Below are positions 45,736 to 54,239 of a stretch of DNA of 64,000 nucleotides, one piece after another. The notes below the pieces were generated by a model that was not told the DNA's origin, searched no databases, and saw only the letters and a program-made list of their open reading frames with translations. Position 1 is the stretch's first letter; each line of letters begins with the position of its first letter. The stretch spans positions 1,116,001 to 1,180,000 of the forward strand of contig NZ_JAGHRJ010000002.1 in the NCBI RefSeq assembly GCF_017743865.1, written 5' to 3'. The stretch comes from Labrenzia sp. R4_2. GTDB lineage: Bacteria; Pseudomonadota; Alphaproteobacteria; Rhizobiales; Stappiaceae. A program made the translations under genes and the position numbers.

Positions 45736-46126
45736 CTTTATTTCCTCCCATGAGAGTATCTATGCCGACATTTATCCGGCTGTGATAAATTGGACTCAGG
45801 GAAGCCGCATTGTCAAACTAAAAATTTAGTAGATAGTTTGAGTGGGATTATCGAGATATAAGATGTTGAAAAATATATACATTCTCGAAATAGGCTCGTT
45901 AGACTTTTCCGACTTTTAAGACGAAACGAAACCCGATACAGCGCAATTGTGACACATATCTGACAAAAAACCAGCGAAATTTGCTTTCGAATTGTCCAAG
46001 TTGAAAACAAATTTGAAATTTAATCGACGTTATTCGCACTGCAAACGAAACTAAAATGACGCGGCGCAGCATAATCTGACAGTCATCTGACAGATCTTCG
46101 ATTACCTCTTAAGCGCATTTTCTGGA
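45736..46126. other. AT-rich intergenic region, glp promoter
   Basis: This 391-bp gap has no credible gene. It holds the glp promoter and operator (see the dyad at 45814-45840) and a 150-bp AT-rich stretch to about 46020 with no further motif I can name. A 65-codon frame at 45813-46010 lacks any coding sign. Confidence 0.45.
45811..45840 (-). promoter_or_regulatory. Candidate glp promoter/operator with nested dyads
   Basis: TTGACA on the minus strand (45816-45811) is a consensus -35 box; the -10 at the expected spacing is weak. Just upstream, CAAACTA (45814-45820) pairs with TAGTTTG (45834-45840), and a palindrome ACTAAA-AA-TTTAGT (45817-45830) is nested inside. A repressor bound here would block the -35 box. 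Confidence 0.5.
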
Positions 46127-47542
46127 TCAGTTCATGTCCTTCAGGAGGCGCCCGTGCTTCCGGGTTTCCTGGATGACATCGCCGAAGGTCTCAAAACCCT
46201 TCGACGTGAGGATGGGCAGCAACTTGCAAAGAGCCTCAGCGGTGGCTTCCGCATCGCCAAGTGCGGTGTGACGGACTTCAGGCCGGATTTCTATGCAAAG
46301 CCTGTCACACAATGCGTCGAGCGTGTGTACCTCGTTCGAGCCGAACACCACCGCTGACAAAAGCACCGTGTCCAGAATCGGATGGGGCCACTCCAAACCG
46401 GCAACTCTTCCGTATTTGTGCAAGAACGCCAGATCGAACGGCGCATTATGGGCAACGATGACTGACTCGCGCGCGAATTCATGGAAGTCCGCCACCGCCT
46501 CCAGAGGTTTGGGCGCATCGGCGACCATGGTGTCCGAGATCCCGTGAACCTTGCTGGAAGCAGCAGGAATAGGCCGGCCGGGATCGACCAATTGATCAAT
46601 TCGTTCGCCTGGAACCATGCGTCCATTGACGACCCGAACGGCTCCGATCTGCACAATATCGTCCTTGTTCGGCATCAAACCGGTTGTCTCGGTATCGAAC
46701 ACCGTGAAAGAGAGCTCGCTGAGGGAACAGTTTTCTATGGCCTTTTCAGTATCGCGCTCGGTCAGATCAAAGTCATAGATCAACGGGCGCGCAGCGTCTG
46801 GCGCTATGCGCGCGTTCGTGCTGTCGATCAAGATCATAAAGCCAGAGGCTTCGCTCAGCTTCTTCAAGCGCAGCTGAAACAAGAGATTGCCTTTGGTTCC
46901 ATGCACCTCAACATCCACTTCCCGCCGGGCCTCGGTCAGCTGTTCAAACCCCGGCCGCAGTTCGCTTTCGGTGAAATAGTCGTAGATGGACGAGCTGAGG
47001 CGCGGAACATGCACCTGTTTCAAAACATCAGCAGCCTGTCCGTCATAGAGCATGATCTGATGGGTCGGACTGACCAGAACAATTGCAACCGGGATTTCCG
47101 TCAGCAGCAATGCAAGATGCGCCCGCTCCGCTGCGAGCCGCGCGGTTTCTTCGGCGACAATCCCCTCAGCATCCTCTGAGGCTTTTGACAATTCGCCGGT
47201 TACGGCTGCAACGGCCGGACCCAGATCCCCGAGATAGCGCGCCTCATTTTGATCGACAGAGACCTCTACACCAGCATGCGCCCTTGTGCGCATGGCCGCG
47301 GCAATGCGTTCGACCGGCTTGGCGACATTGGTGTCGAACAAAAACCAGCATCCGGTAAAGATCGCCAGTGAGAGAAAGAACAGAAGGATTCCGGAGAAGG
47401 TGAAAGCACCGGCCAAACCAGTCTCTGCAGCGCGCCCCAATCCCATGTAAAGTGCAAGACCAATTGCCACCCAGACAGCCGCAGTCATTCCCAAGAACAT
47501 GAGAAATACTCGCAATCGCAAACTGAGTGACGTCAGCATCAT
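46127..47542 (-). CDS. Membrane-anchored DEDDh 3'-5' exonuclease with PAS-like domain
   Basis: The 471-residue protein has two membrane helices (about residues 10-33 and 45-68), a HAMP-like linker and a PAS-like region (about 142-242). The C-terminal DnaQ-type exonuclease has intact catalytic residues: FDTETTG (282-288), HNAPFD (365-370) and HTALGD (425-430). It sits in the acetate-type symporter operon, where such a protein recurs with DUF294 partners. ATG 47542 overlaps the stop of the 173-residue gene by ATGA. Combining membrane sensing with nuclease activity suggests signalling or nucleotide turnover, not replication. The role is unknown. Confidence 0.88.
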   Translation of the reverse strand: MMLTSLSLRLRVFLMFLGMTAAVWVAIGLALYMGLGRAAETGLAGAFTFSGILLFFLSLAIFTGCWFLFDTNVAKPVERIAAAMRTRAHAGVEVSVDQNEARYLGDLGPAVAAVTGELSKASEDAEGIVAEETARLAAERAHLALLLTEIPVAIVLVSPTHQIMLYDGQAADVLKQVHVPRLSSSIYDYFTESELRPGFEQLTEARREVDVEVHGTKGNLLFQLRLKKLSEASGFMILIDSTNARIAPDAARPLIYDFDLTERDTEKAIENCSLSELSFTVFDTETTGLMPNKDDIVQIGAVRVVNGRMVPGERIDQLVDPGRPIPAASSKVHGISDTMVADAPKPLEAVADFHEFARESVIVAHNAPFDLAFLHKYGRVAGLEWPHPILDTVLLSAVVFGSNEVHTLDALCDRLCIEIRPEVRHTALGDAEATAEALCKLLPILTSKGFETFGDVIQETRKHGRLLKDMN

Positions 47543-48060
47543 CCCACTCCGCAGATCGTTGACACCATCGGATCGCTCTCCGGTACCTGAACCCACTGTA
47601 TGCCGTCGATTGTGCCACTGTCTTCAAAGGTGACGGCATCAATGAGAGCCGCCCGGCGCGTTTCGGTACAATCGGTCAGCACCGGCAACTTGTTCACCGT
47701 CGACCAGCGGCCGAAGTAGTAAGCGTCGGCGAGTTTCATCCCCGGCTGAGCGTCATGGGTCTTGATCGACAAAGTGTCGATCGCAACAAACCGCTCGACA
47801 TAAGGCAGGGCGAAAGTCCAGGGCCGGTAGAAGGACCGGTTTTCAACGGTCTGCGCAACGACGAGGCCCTCAGGCAGCGTTTCGCGGGTCCGCTCGTACC
47901 AGCCGTATTCACTTGAGATGGTGGTCGCGAGCATGGCAACACCCGCCATGACGGGGGCAAGCCACTTCGGCATCCGGCCGCCCAGCGCCCGGTTGATCAG
48001 CATCACAAGCCCTGCGGCAGCAATACCGGCAACAATCGTTGCAATCAGTTCAACAAACAT
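47539..48060 (-). CDS. Membrane protein of unknown function in the symporter operon
   Basis: The 173-residue protein has two hydrophobic segments near the N-terminus (ELIATIVAGIAAAGLVMLINRAL; WLAPVMAGVAMLATTISSEYG) and a soluble tail with two cysteines (LTDCTET; STICGVG). No family is recognised. It lies 53 bp from the DUF294 gene and overlaps the exonuclease gene by four bases, so it is co-translated with the nuclease and may be its partner. Confidence 0.78.
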   Translation of the reverse strand: MFVELIATIVAGIAAAGLVMLINRALGGRMPKWLAPVMAGVAMLATTISSEYGWYERTRETLPEGLVVAQTVENRSFYRPWTFALPYVERFVAIDTLSIKTHDAQPGMKLADAYYFGRWSTVNKLPVLTDCTETRRAALIDAVTFEDSGTIDGIQWVQVPESDPMVSTICGVG

Positions 48061-48112
48061 TCACTCCCCCATCCGGATAGCGAGGAGACGCTAAGCCCCT
48101 AGTCCGGTGTTT

Positions 48113-49942
48113 TTAATTCAGCATGCCACGGCCCTGCCCCGCCGACGACTGCATAGTTTTGACCACAACAAAGGCATCACGCAAATGGCTGCGCTCAAAG
48201 TCTGACAAGATCGAGGGTTGCATGAAGTTGTTCGGTGGCAAGCCCTGCTTGATCAAATCCACCTGGTGCAAGAGCCGCGTTTCAGCGATCAGGTCATAAG
48301 CGTCGATCAGATCGCCGCCGCCGGATTGGCTCAACTGACCCTTTTCCTTGGCCTCGACAAGCCGGGCTCGTGTGTTGACGGCCTTGATCTCACCGCGCAA
48401 AGCATAGATCCGCCCGAGATCCACCACCGGCACAACGCCATTGTGCTTCATATCCAGGGTGTTCTTGTTTTCACCGGACCGGATCGTTGCAAGGCCGCGC
48501 AGGAGATTGAGGGGCGGCGTATGCTTTAGCGAATTGCTGATCATATGCGCCACGAAAATCGAATTGCGGGCAGCGACTTCCAGAGTTTCCTCCTGGAGGT
48601 TTGCGAACAGCGGCACGTGCCCACCGATCGGCCGCAGGTCGAACATCACCGAACTCAGCATTTGCGCCATCGGGTCCGGCTTGTCGATCCAGCCTTCAAA
48701 GTAGCTTTTCCAGACCTTGACCGGCTGACACCAGCGCGGATTGGTCGCCATCATGTCACCCGGACAATAGACATAGCTGCAGGTGTTCAGACCATCGCAG
48801 ACAAACTTCGCAAGTTCAGCAAAATAACCGGTCTGATCTTCTTCCGTGACGCTGTCATGCAGGAACAGGCAATTGTCCTGATCGCTGACGCCTGTCTGCT
48901 CCTGCCGCCCCTGCGATCCACACGCAAGCCATAGGTACGGAACCGGAGCCGGTCCAAGTTTTTCCTCGGCAAGGGCAAGCAGGCGCCGGGTTGTTGTGTC
49001 AGCAATGTCGGTGATCAAACGGGTCACCACTTCATGACGGTTGCCGCTGCCGACCAACTGGACCAGGAGGTTCGGGATCCGGGCTGTCACCTTTGCAATT
49101 TCTTCGGCCGTTGCTGCATTGGTGATTTCACCAACCAATTCAGCCGAACTGACAGCCTGAAACCGGGTCAGGTCCGTTTGCGTTACGATGCCGGCCAGTT
49201 TCCCACCTTCAACAATCGGAACATGGCCGATCCGGCGTTCCATCATTAGGTGCAAGACATCGGAACCAATCGACGACGGAGCCAGCGTCACCGGGTCCGC
49301 GGTCATCACCGCGTCCACGGGTGTCTCAATCGGCCGCCCCTCTGCAAGGATCTTCCCAGAAAGATCCCGAATTGTGACGATCCCGATCAAGGCGTCATCG
49401 GGATTTACCACACAAAGCGAGGAGACATGGTTCTCCCGCATTCGTGTTGCCGCCAATTGCACGGTGTCATCCGCCGCACATGTGATTGGCTTGCCCGCCA
49501 TAAAGGTCGAAACCTGCGTGGTTGCCAGGTCTCTTTCCCGCGCTTGCGGCTTCCGGCTCCGGTCAAAAAAGCGGGCGAAGGGTTGGTGGTCGCGGATGAG
49601 ATCTTTAAACAGCCCGGCAGGAACGACCAACAAGGTCGCGGCGGTGTCTGCGGTCGCGGTTGTCACCGCAAGTCCGTTTTTCAACAGCCCGCGCTCACCG
49701 AAAGAGTTTCTCGATCCAAGGTAACTGAGAACAGCGCCCTGCTCGTCCCGTACCTCGATCGCTCCATCGTAGATTATAAAAAGGCCCGGAATGCTGCTGC
49801 CGAATTCGTAGACCGAAGTGCCCGGCTCCAGATCCCGGACATCGATTTGCCCCACGATGGCACTTTGCACATCAGCAGGCAGGGCATCATAAGGATGCAC
49901 CGATCTTAGGAACTGCAGGATCTGATCAGATGTCAGCGACAT
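48113..49942 (-). CDS. cNMP-binding / CBS / DUF294 nucleotidyltransferase-like protein
   Basis: The 609-residue protein has an N-terminal cyclic-nucleotide-binding barrel (about residues 15-115) and a CBS pair (about 150-270, ITCAADDTVQLAATRMRENHVSSLCVVNPDDALIGIVTIRDL). A DUF294 nucleotidyltransferase-like domain follows (about 340-480, ACGSQGRQEQTGVSDQDNCLFL), whose GS and DxD residues match GlnD-type uridylyltransferases, then DUF294_C. Such proteins sit next to acetate-type symporters and may regulate them by sensing nucleotides. It is separated from the symporter by an attenuator-like terminator. Confidence 0.93.
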   Translation of the reverse strand: MSLTSDQILQFLRSVHPYDALPADVQSAIVGQIDVRDLEPGTSVYEFGSSIPGLFIIYDGAIEVRDEQGAVLSYLGSRNSFGERGLLKNGLAVTTATADTAATLLVVPAGLFKDLIRDHQPFARFFDRSRKPQARERDLATTQVSTFMAGKPITCAADDTVQLAATRMRENHVSSLCVVNPDDALIGIVTIRDLSGKILAEGRPIETPVDAVMTADPVTLAPSSIGSDVLHLMMERRIGHVPIVEGGKLAGIVTQTDLTRFQAVSSAELVGEITNAATAEEIAKVTARIPNLLVQLVGSGNRHEVVTRLITDIADTTTRRLLALAEEKLGPAPVPYLWLACGSQGRQEQTGVSDQDNCLFLHDSVTEEDQTGYFAELAKFVCDGLNTCSYVYCPGDMMATNPRWCQPVKVWKSYFEGWIDKPDPMAQMLSSVMFDLRPIGGHVPLFANLQEETLEVAARNSIFVAHMISNSLKHTPPLNLLRGLATIRSGENKNTLDMKHNGVVPVVDLGRIYALRGEIKAVNTRARLVEAKEKGQLSQSGGGDLIDAYDLIAETRLLHQVDLIKQGLPPNNFMQPSILSDFERSHLRDAFVVVKTMQSSAGQGRGMLN

Positions 49943-49965
49943 GGCACAGCCTTTTGAACCGGTAA

Positions 49966-49999
49966 CAAAAAGTCCTGCACAGTAAGAACCGGGCAGGAC
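49966..49999 (-). terminator. Attenuator between symporter and DUF294 genes
   Basis: On the minus strand GTCCTGC (49999-49993) pairs with GCAGGAC (49978-49972) over a 14-base loop and is followed by TTTTT. It would reduce transcription into the DUF294 gene. Confidence 0.7.
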
Positions 50000-50046
50000 A
50001 AGATCGGAACTGAACGGGCCACCGCAAGCAGCGGCCCGGACAAGTG

Positions 50047-51831
50047 TTAGTGATCCTGAGCTGCAGCGGCTCCGCGCGGGATCCGAACGCTCTGAACGAG
50101 CTCTTCGATTTCCGTTGGGATCGGATCCGAGGCCTTGGAGACAAAGTAGGCGACGGTGAAGTTCACCATGGCACCAATTGCACCGAAAGACGTGGACTTG
50201 ATCGGGCCGAGCAGCGGATCAGCATCTGTGAAGGAGTTGGTGCCCGGAATGAACAGCCAGCCCTTGTGCAGGAAGATGTAGATCAGCGTGACGGAGATAC
50301 CTGCGATCATCCCGGCAACCGCACCGCGGCTGTTCACCTTGGTGAAGATGCCCATCATCAGGGCGGGGAAGATCGAGGCCGCCGCAAGTCCGAAGGCCAG
50401 GGCCACCGTCTGCGCCGCGAATCCGGGTGGATTCAAGCCCAAATAGGTTGCCACAACAATCGCGACCGCCATGGCTATTCGTGCCGATAACAGTTCGCCC
50501 TTCTCCGAGATATTTGGATTGTAAGCCCCCTTGATCAAGTCATGCGAGACCGCTGACGAGATCGCGAGCAACAATCCGGCCGCCGTCGAGAGCGCTGCTG
50601 CCAGACCACCAGCGGCCACCAGACCAATCACCCAACTCGGAAGGTTGGCGATCTCCGGATTTGCCAGAACAAGGATGTCGCGGTTAAACTTGGTCAGCTC
50701 ATTGCCTTCCCAGCCCTTTTCCGCAGCAACTGCTTGCAGATCAGCATTCTTGTCGTTGTAGTACTGGATCTTGCCGTCGCCGTTCTTGTCTTCCCAGTCC
50801 AGAAGACCGGTTTTCTGCCACGTCGACATCCAGTCGTACTTCGAGTCGTTTTCGATCTGCTCCACAGCAACAGCGCCGCCATTGATACCGCCATTCGGCC
50901 ACATCATTTCGGTGATGTTGAGACGCGCCATCGCGCCCACAGCCGGAGCTGTCAGATAAAGAAGCGCAATGAAGACAAGCGTCCAACCGGCAGACCAGCG
51001 CGCATCGGAAACCTTCGGAACCGTAAAGAAGCGCATGATCACGTGCGGCAGGCCCGCAGTACCGATCATCAGGGACAGGGTGAAGAGAACCATGTTCAGC
51101 GTGTTGGCATGGTGAGCCGTGTAGGACGCAAAGCCAAGTTCCGTAACCACCTGGTCCAGCTTGGCAAGCAGCGGCACACCGCTGGCAACATCATTGCCGA
51201 AGAGACCCAGACCCGGGATCGGGTTGCCGGTCAGCTGCAGCGAAATGAAGATCGCCGGGATGGTGTAAGCCGTGATCAAAACGCAGTACTGAGCCACCTG
51301 CGTGTATGTCACGCCCTTCATGCCGCCGAAAACCGCGTAAGCGAAAACCACACACGCGCCGATCAGAAGACCGGTTGTGTTGTCAACTTCCAGGAAGCGG
51401 CCAAAGGCAACCCCAACGCCGGTCATCTGACCGATAACGTAGGTTGTCGAGGCAACGATCAGGCAGACAACGGCAACGATACGGGCCGTCTGGCTGTAGA
51501 ACCGGTCCCCGATGAATTCGGACACCGTGAACTTGCCGAACTTGCGAAGGTAAGGCGCAAGCAGCAACGCCAGCAGCACGTAGCCGCCGGTCCAGCCCAT
51601 CAGGAACGAAGAGTTGTCGTAGCCGGTGAAAGCGATGAGGCCTGCCATGGAAATGAACGATGCAGCTGACATCCAGTCCGCTGCGGTCGCCATTCCGTTG
51701 GTGACCGGGTGAACACCGCGGCCAGCGGCGTAAAATTCAGATGTAGACCCTGCGCGGGCCCAGATCGCGATGCCGATGTAGAGGGCGAAAGAGCCACCCA
51801 CAAACAGCAGATTTATCGTAAACTGATCCAT
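50047..51831 (-). CDS. Sodium:solute symporter, acetate-type (VC_2705 subfamily)
   Basis: The 594-residue protein has about thirteen membrane segments and the SSS-family features (GMATAADWMSAASFISMAGLIAFTGYDNS; SKASDPIPTEIEELV at the C-terminus). A large hydrophilic insert (about residues 325-385) contains DKNGDGKIQYYND, an EF-hand-like calcium loop starting at D348. It is paired with a DUF4212 subunit 14 bp upstream, the usual arrangement in CrbSR-controlled acetate systems. Acetate or a related short acid is the expected substrate; no crbS-type kinase is in this window. Confidence 0.9.
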   Translation of the reverse strand: MDQFTINLLFVGGSFALYIGIAIWARAGSTSEFYAAGRGVHPVTNGMATAADWMSAASFISMAGLIAFTGYDNSSFLMGWTGGYVLLALLLAPYLRKFGKFTVSEFIGDRFYSQTARIVAVVCLIVASTTYVIGQMTGVGVAFGRFLEVDNTTGLLIGACVVFAYAVFGGMKGVTYTQVAQYCVLITAYTIPAIFISLQLTGNPIPGLGLFGNDVASGVPLLAKLDQVVTELGFASYTAHHANTLNMVLFTLSLMIGTAGLPHVIMRFFTVPKVSDARWSAGWTLVFIALLYLTAPAVGAMARLNITEMMWPNGGINGGAVAVEQIENDSKYDWMSTWQKTGLLDWEDKNGDGKIQYYNDKNADLQAVAAEKGWEGNELTKFNRDILVLANPEIANLPSWVIGLVAAGGLAAALSTAAGLLLAISSAVSHDLIKGAYNPNISEKGELLSARIAMAVAIVVATYLGLNPPGFAAQTVALAFGLAAASIFPALMMGIFTKVNSRGAVAGMIAGISVTLIYIFLHKGWLFIPGTNSFTDADPLLGPIKSTSFGAIGAMVNFTVAYFVSKASDPIPTEIEELVQSVRIPRGAAAAQDH

Positions 51832-51845
51832 ATCTCAGGCCGCCC

Positions 51846-52106
51846 TTATTCTTCGTCCACACCATGCTCGCGATCGAGCTGGTTCATGCGCCAGGCGTAA
51901 AAGAAGATCAGCCCGAGGAACACGAGGATGGAACCCTGCTGGGCAAACCAGAAGCCCAGATCGGTGCCGCCGACGGGAATGCCGCTCAGCAGCGGGCGCA
52001 GCAAAATGCCAAACCCGAAAGAGACCAGCGCCCAGATGACGAGGCTGATCTTGATGATGCGCATATTGGCGGACCAATATTCGTTGTTGGATGAGTTTTC
52101 GGACAT
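51846..52106 (-). CDS. DUF4212 symporter accessory subunit
   Basis: The 86-residue protein has two membrane helices (IIKISLVIWALVSFGFGILL; GFWFAQQGSILVFLGLIFFYAW) and the DUF4212 pattern with a C-terminal NQLDREHG. It immediately precedes the symporter gene with 14 bp between. This small subunit always accompanies VC_2705-type symporters. It is the first cistron after a roughly 340-base leader. Confidence 0.93.
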   Translation of the reverse strand: MSENSSNNEYWSANMRIIKISLVIWALVSFGFGILLRPLLSGIPVGGTDLGFWFAQQGSILVFLGLIFFYAWRMNQLDREHGVDEE

Positions 52107-52625
52107 ACAGTCTCCTCCACTTGATCCTGTTAAGGTTCAAACGCCCCGGCGAACGCGGCGCCTCAATCGCGTGTTTTGAATTGGAACCTTGAGCCTGGAT
52201 GCTGGATGCTCGCGGTGGAGTGGCTGGGCCTTGAACACAGCGATTTCCGGAGATGCCCGAAAAAGCTGCACCATGACCACTTACAACCGATTTACTCCAT
52301 TTGGCACGCACTCAGCACTTGGCCGAGGAACCCCCTTCCCTAGACCTCAATCTGTGACCCCGTTCAAAACGGGGTTCATACTGCTTGTTGACCTATCGTG
52401 ACGATCGTCACCGAACTTCACTGGAATGCGAGTTTAGTTTTCTATCGATGCGCAAAATATACTCAAGACTACTTACGTAGGCCCATACTTCAGTAGGGGC
52501 TTCGTAAGTCTATTAGACTAACGAATTACACTTTAGAAATAAGAACTTGACGCGTGCGGAACACATCTGAAGAACAGCTCTTGGCCGGTAAAGTATGGCC
52601 TGTTTCAGTTGAGCAAATGGAGCAC
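52107..52625. other. Long leader and promoter of the symporter operon
   Basis: The 519-bp gap holds the promoter at 52456-52509 and a leader of about 340 bases. In the leader are a 14-bp palindrome GTGACGATCGTCAC (52398-52411) and an ACCCCGTT-CAA-AACGGGGT stem (52357-52375). No T-run follows, so neither is a clear terminator. I see no gene. Confidence 0.55.
52456..52509 (-). promoter_or_regulatory. Activator-type promoter with tandem TAC-N4-GTA boxes
   Basis: On the minus strand TATATT (52461-52456) is a strong -10 box, and the -35 region at 17 bp has no match. Upstream, two copies of TACTT-NN-GTAGG (plus-strand 52470-52481 and 52486-52497) stand 16 bp apart, each with the dyad TAC-N4-GTA. 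A wider inverted pair, ACTTACG (52471-52477) and CGTAAGT (52503-52509), surrounds them. A missing -35 box with tandem sites is the pattern expected when an activator recruits polymerase. NarL-type response regulators related to CrbR are the obvious candidates. Confidence 0.55.
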
Positions 52626-54239
52626 CTACGCGGTGGCACCCCGGGTCTCGATTTCATGGATTTCAATCAGTGCCGGACCGGATGTCTTGGCCATATCGGT
52701 TAGTGCATCACTGAGCTGCGAAACATCGGACAATCGGATTGACGGCAAGCCATAACCTTCCGCGATTTTCAGAAAATCCGGGGCAGATGGCGTCACGCCC
52801 TCAGGTTCAATCCCGCTGTCTTCCATGAAGGTGCGGATCTCACCGTAACCGTCATTGATCCAGACAAGAAAGAGGACATTCGCCCCGCAGTCTTTTGCCG
52901 ACCCGATCTCGGCCAGCGAAAACTGAAATCCACCGTCACCAACAATGCAAACGACTGGAACCTCAGGAGCTGCAAGGCTCGCCCCCACCGCGGCAGGCGG
53001 ACCATAGCCAAGGGCTCCAAAGCCGGTTGCGGCATTGAACCAGCCCTTCGGCTGTCCAGCTTCAAAGTAAAGATTGCCGGAATAGATGGCCTGTGTGGAA
53101 TCACCGACGATGATGCAGCCCGGCAGCGTATCGCGAATGGTCTCAAGAACGGCAATCTCTGCCTTCATCTTTGGAGTGAGGGCGGCGAACGCCTCGTCAC
53201 GGCAGGATTTTGCCCGACCCGCGCCATCACCGCGTCCGGTGTGATCGTGAAGAGCGGCCAGCAGATCTGCCACCAGCTGATCAACGGTGGAGAGGATCGA
53301 AAGCGCAGCTGATGGTCCTCGGGCCAGCTGATCGGGATCAATATCGACCCGTACAAGGTTTTCAAGTTCCGGGAAGCCGTTATCGGCATACATGTCGTAA
53401 TCGGTCTGAGCCATCTGCGTGCCAAGTGCGATCACCAGATCGGCGTCCGACACAAGCGCGCGGACGGCCTTCAAGCTCGGGCTTGCCGGAACCGACAGCG
53501 GATGGCCCGCAAACATGCCTCTTGCGTTCACCGTCGTAACCAATGGCGCATCCAAAGTCTCGGCAAGTCTCTGAATCTCTTGAACTGCCGAGATCGATCC
53601 ACCACCACACAGGATCACGGATTGCTTCGCCGCCCGGCACTTGGCCGCGAGGTCAGTGACTTCTGTTGCAGCTCCTCGTGGGCCGCTGGCTATGACTGGC
53701 TTCCAGGTATCCATTGCAATCTTGTGCGGCATCACATCGGTCGGGATCTCGATGTGAACCGGACCTGGCCGGCGGGATTTCAGAACAGAGAAGGCCCGCT
53801 CCATTACAGATGAAAGATCGTTTGGGTCAAGCAGCGTATGCGACATGACGGCCAGTGTTGCCATCATGGCCCGCTGATCGGGCAATTCATGCAACATGCC
53901 GCGGCCATGGCCAAGACTGTCCCGCGCGTTCACACCAGAGATCACCAGCATGGGGATCGAATCCTGATAGGCCTGCGCCATCGCGGTGATCGTGTTCGTC
54001 AGTCCCGGTCCTGTGATCACCAGAGCAACGCCGGGCTTGCCGGTCACACGCGCATACCCGTCGGCCATGAAGCCAGCCCCTTGCTCATGCCGAGGGGTGA
54101 TGTGGCGGATGGGAGACGAGGCCAATCCGCGATAGAGCTCAACTGTATGAACGCCTGGAATGCCAAAGACGGTGTCAACGCCGTTGATCTCGAGAAGGTC
54201 GATCAGGGCTTCGCCAACAGTTTTCTCAACTACGCCCAT
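52626..54239 (-). CDS. aruI: ThDP-dependent decarboxylase, AruI-like (2-ketoarginine)
   Basis: The 537-residue protein has the three ThDP-enzyme domains: an N-terminal Glu in [21 protein letters not shown], a central FAD/regulatory-type domain, and the Mg-ThDP motif [19 protein letters not shown]...NDGYGEI near the C-terminus. In the family of acetolactate synthase relatives, the pairing with an adjacent aminotransferase matches AruI, which decarboxylates 5-guanidino-2-oxopentanoate to 4-guanidinobutyraldehyde. It overlaps aruH by ten bases, so the two are translationally coupled. Other 2-oxo acids cannot be excluded. Confidence 0.8.
   Translation of the reverse strand: MGVVEKTVGEALIDLLEINGVDTVFGIPGVHTVELYRGLASSPIRHITPRHEQGAGFMADGYARVTGKPGVALVITGPGLTNTITAMAQAYQDSIPMLVISGVNARDSLGHGRGMLHELPDQRAMMATLAVMSHTLLDPNDLSSVMERAFSVLKSRRPGPVHIEIPTDVMPHKIAMDTWKPVIASGPRGAATEVTDLAAKCRAAKQSVILCGGGSISAVQEIQRLAETLDAPLVTTVNARGMFAGHPLSVPASPSLKAVRALVSDADLVIALGTQMAQTDYDMYADNGFPELENLVRVDIDPDQLARGPSAALSILSTVDQLVADLLAALHDHTGRGDGAGRAKSCRDEAFAALTPKMKAEIAVLETIRDTLPGCIIVGDSTQAIYSGNLYFEAGQPKGWFNAATGFGALGYGPPAAVGASLAAPEVPVVCIVGDGGFQFSLAEIGSAKDCGANVLFLVWINDGYGEIRTFMEDSGIEPEGVTPSAPDFLKIAEGYGLPSIRLSDVSQLSDALTDMAKTSGPALIEIHEIETRGATA

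Noticed and set aside
50734..51669. A 311-codon plus-strand frame opposite the symporter
   Set aside because: Shadow of the symporter gene; rich in His and Arg, without start signal or family.
52357..52375. ACCCCGTT-CAA-AACGGGGT stem as a terminator for aruI
   Set aside because: It lies about 250 bases after the aruI stop and has no T-run on either strand; a leader structure is more likely.
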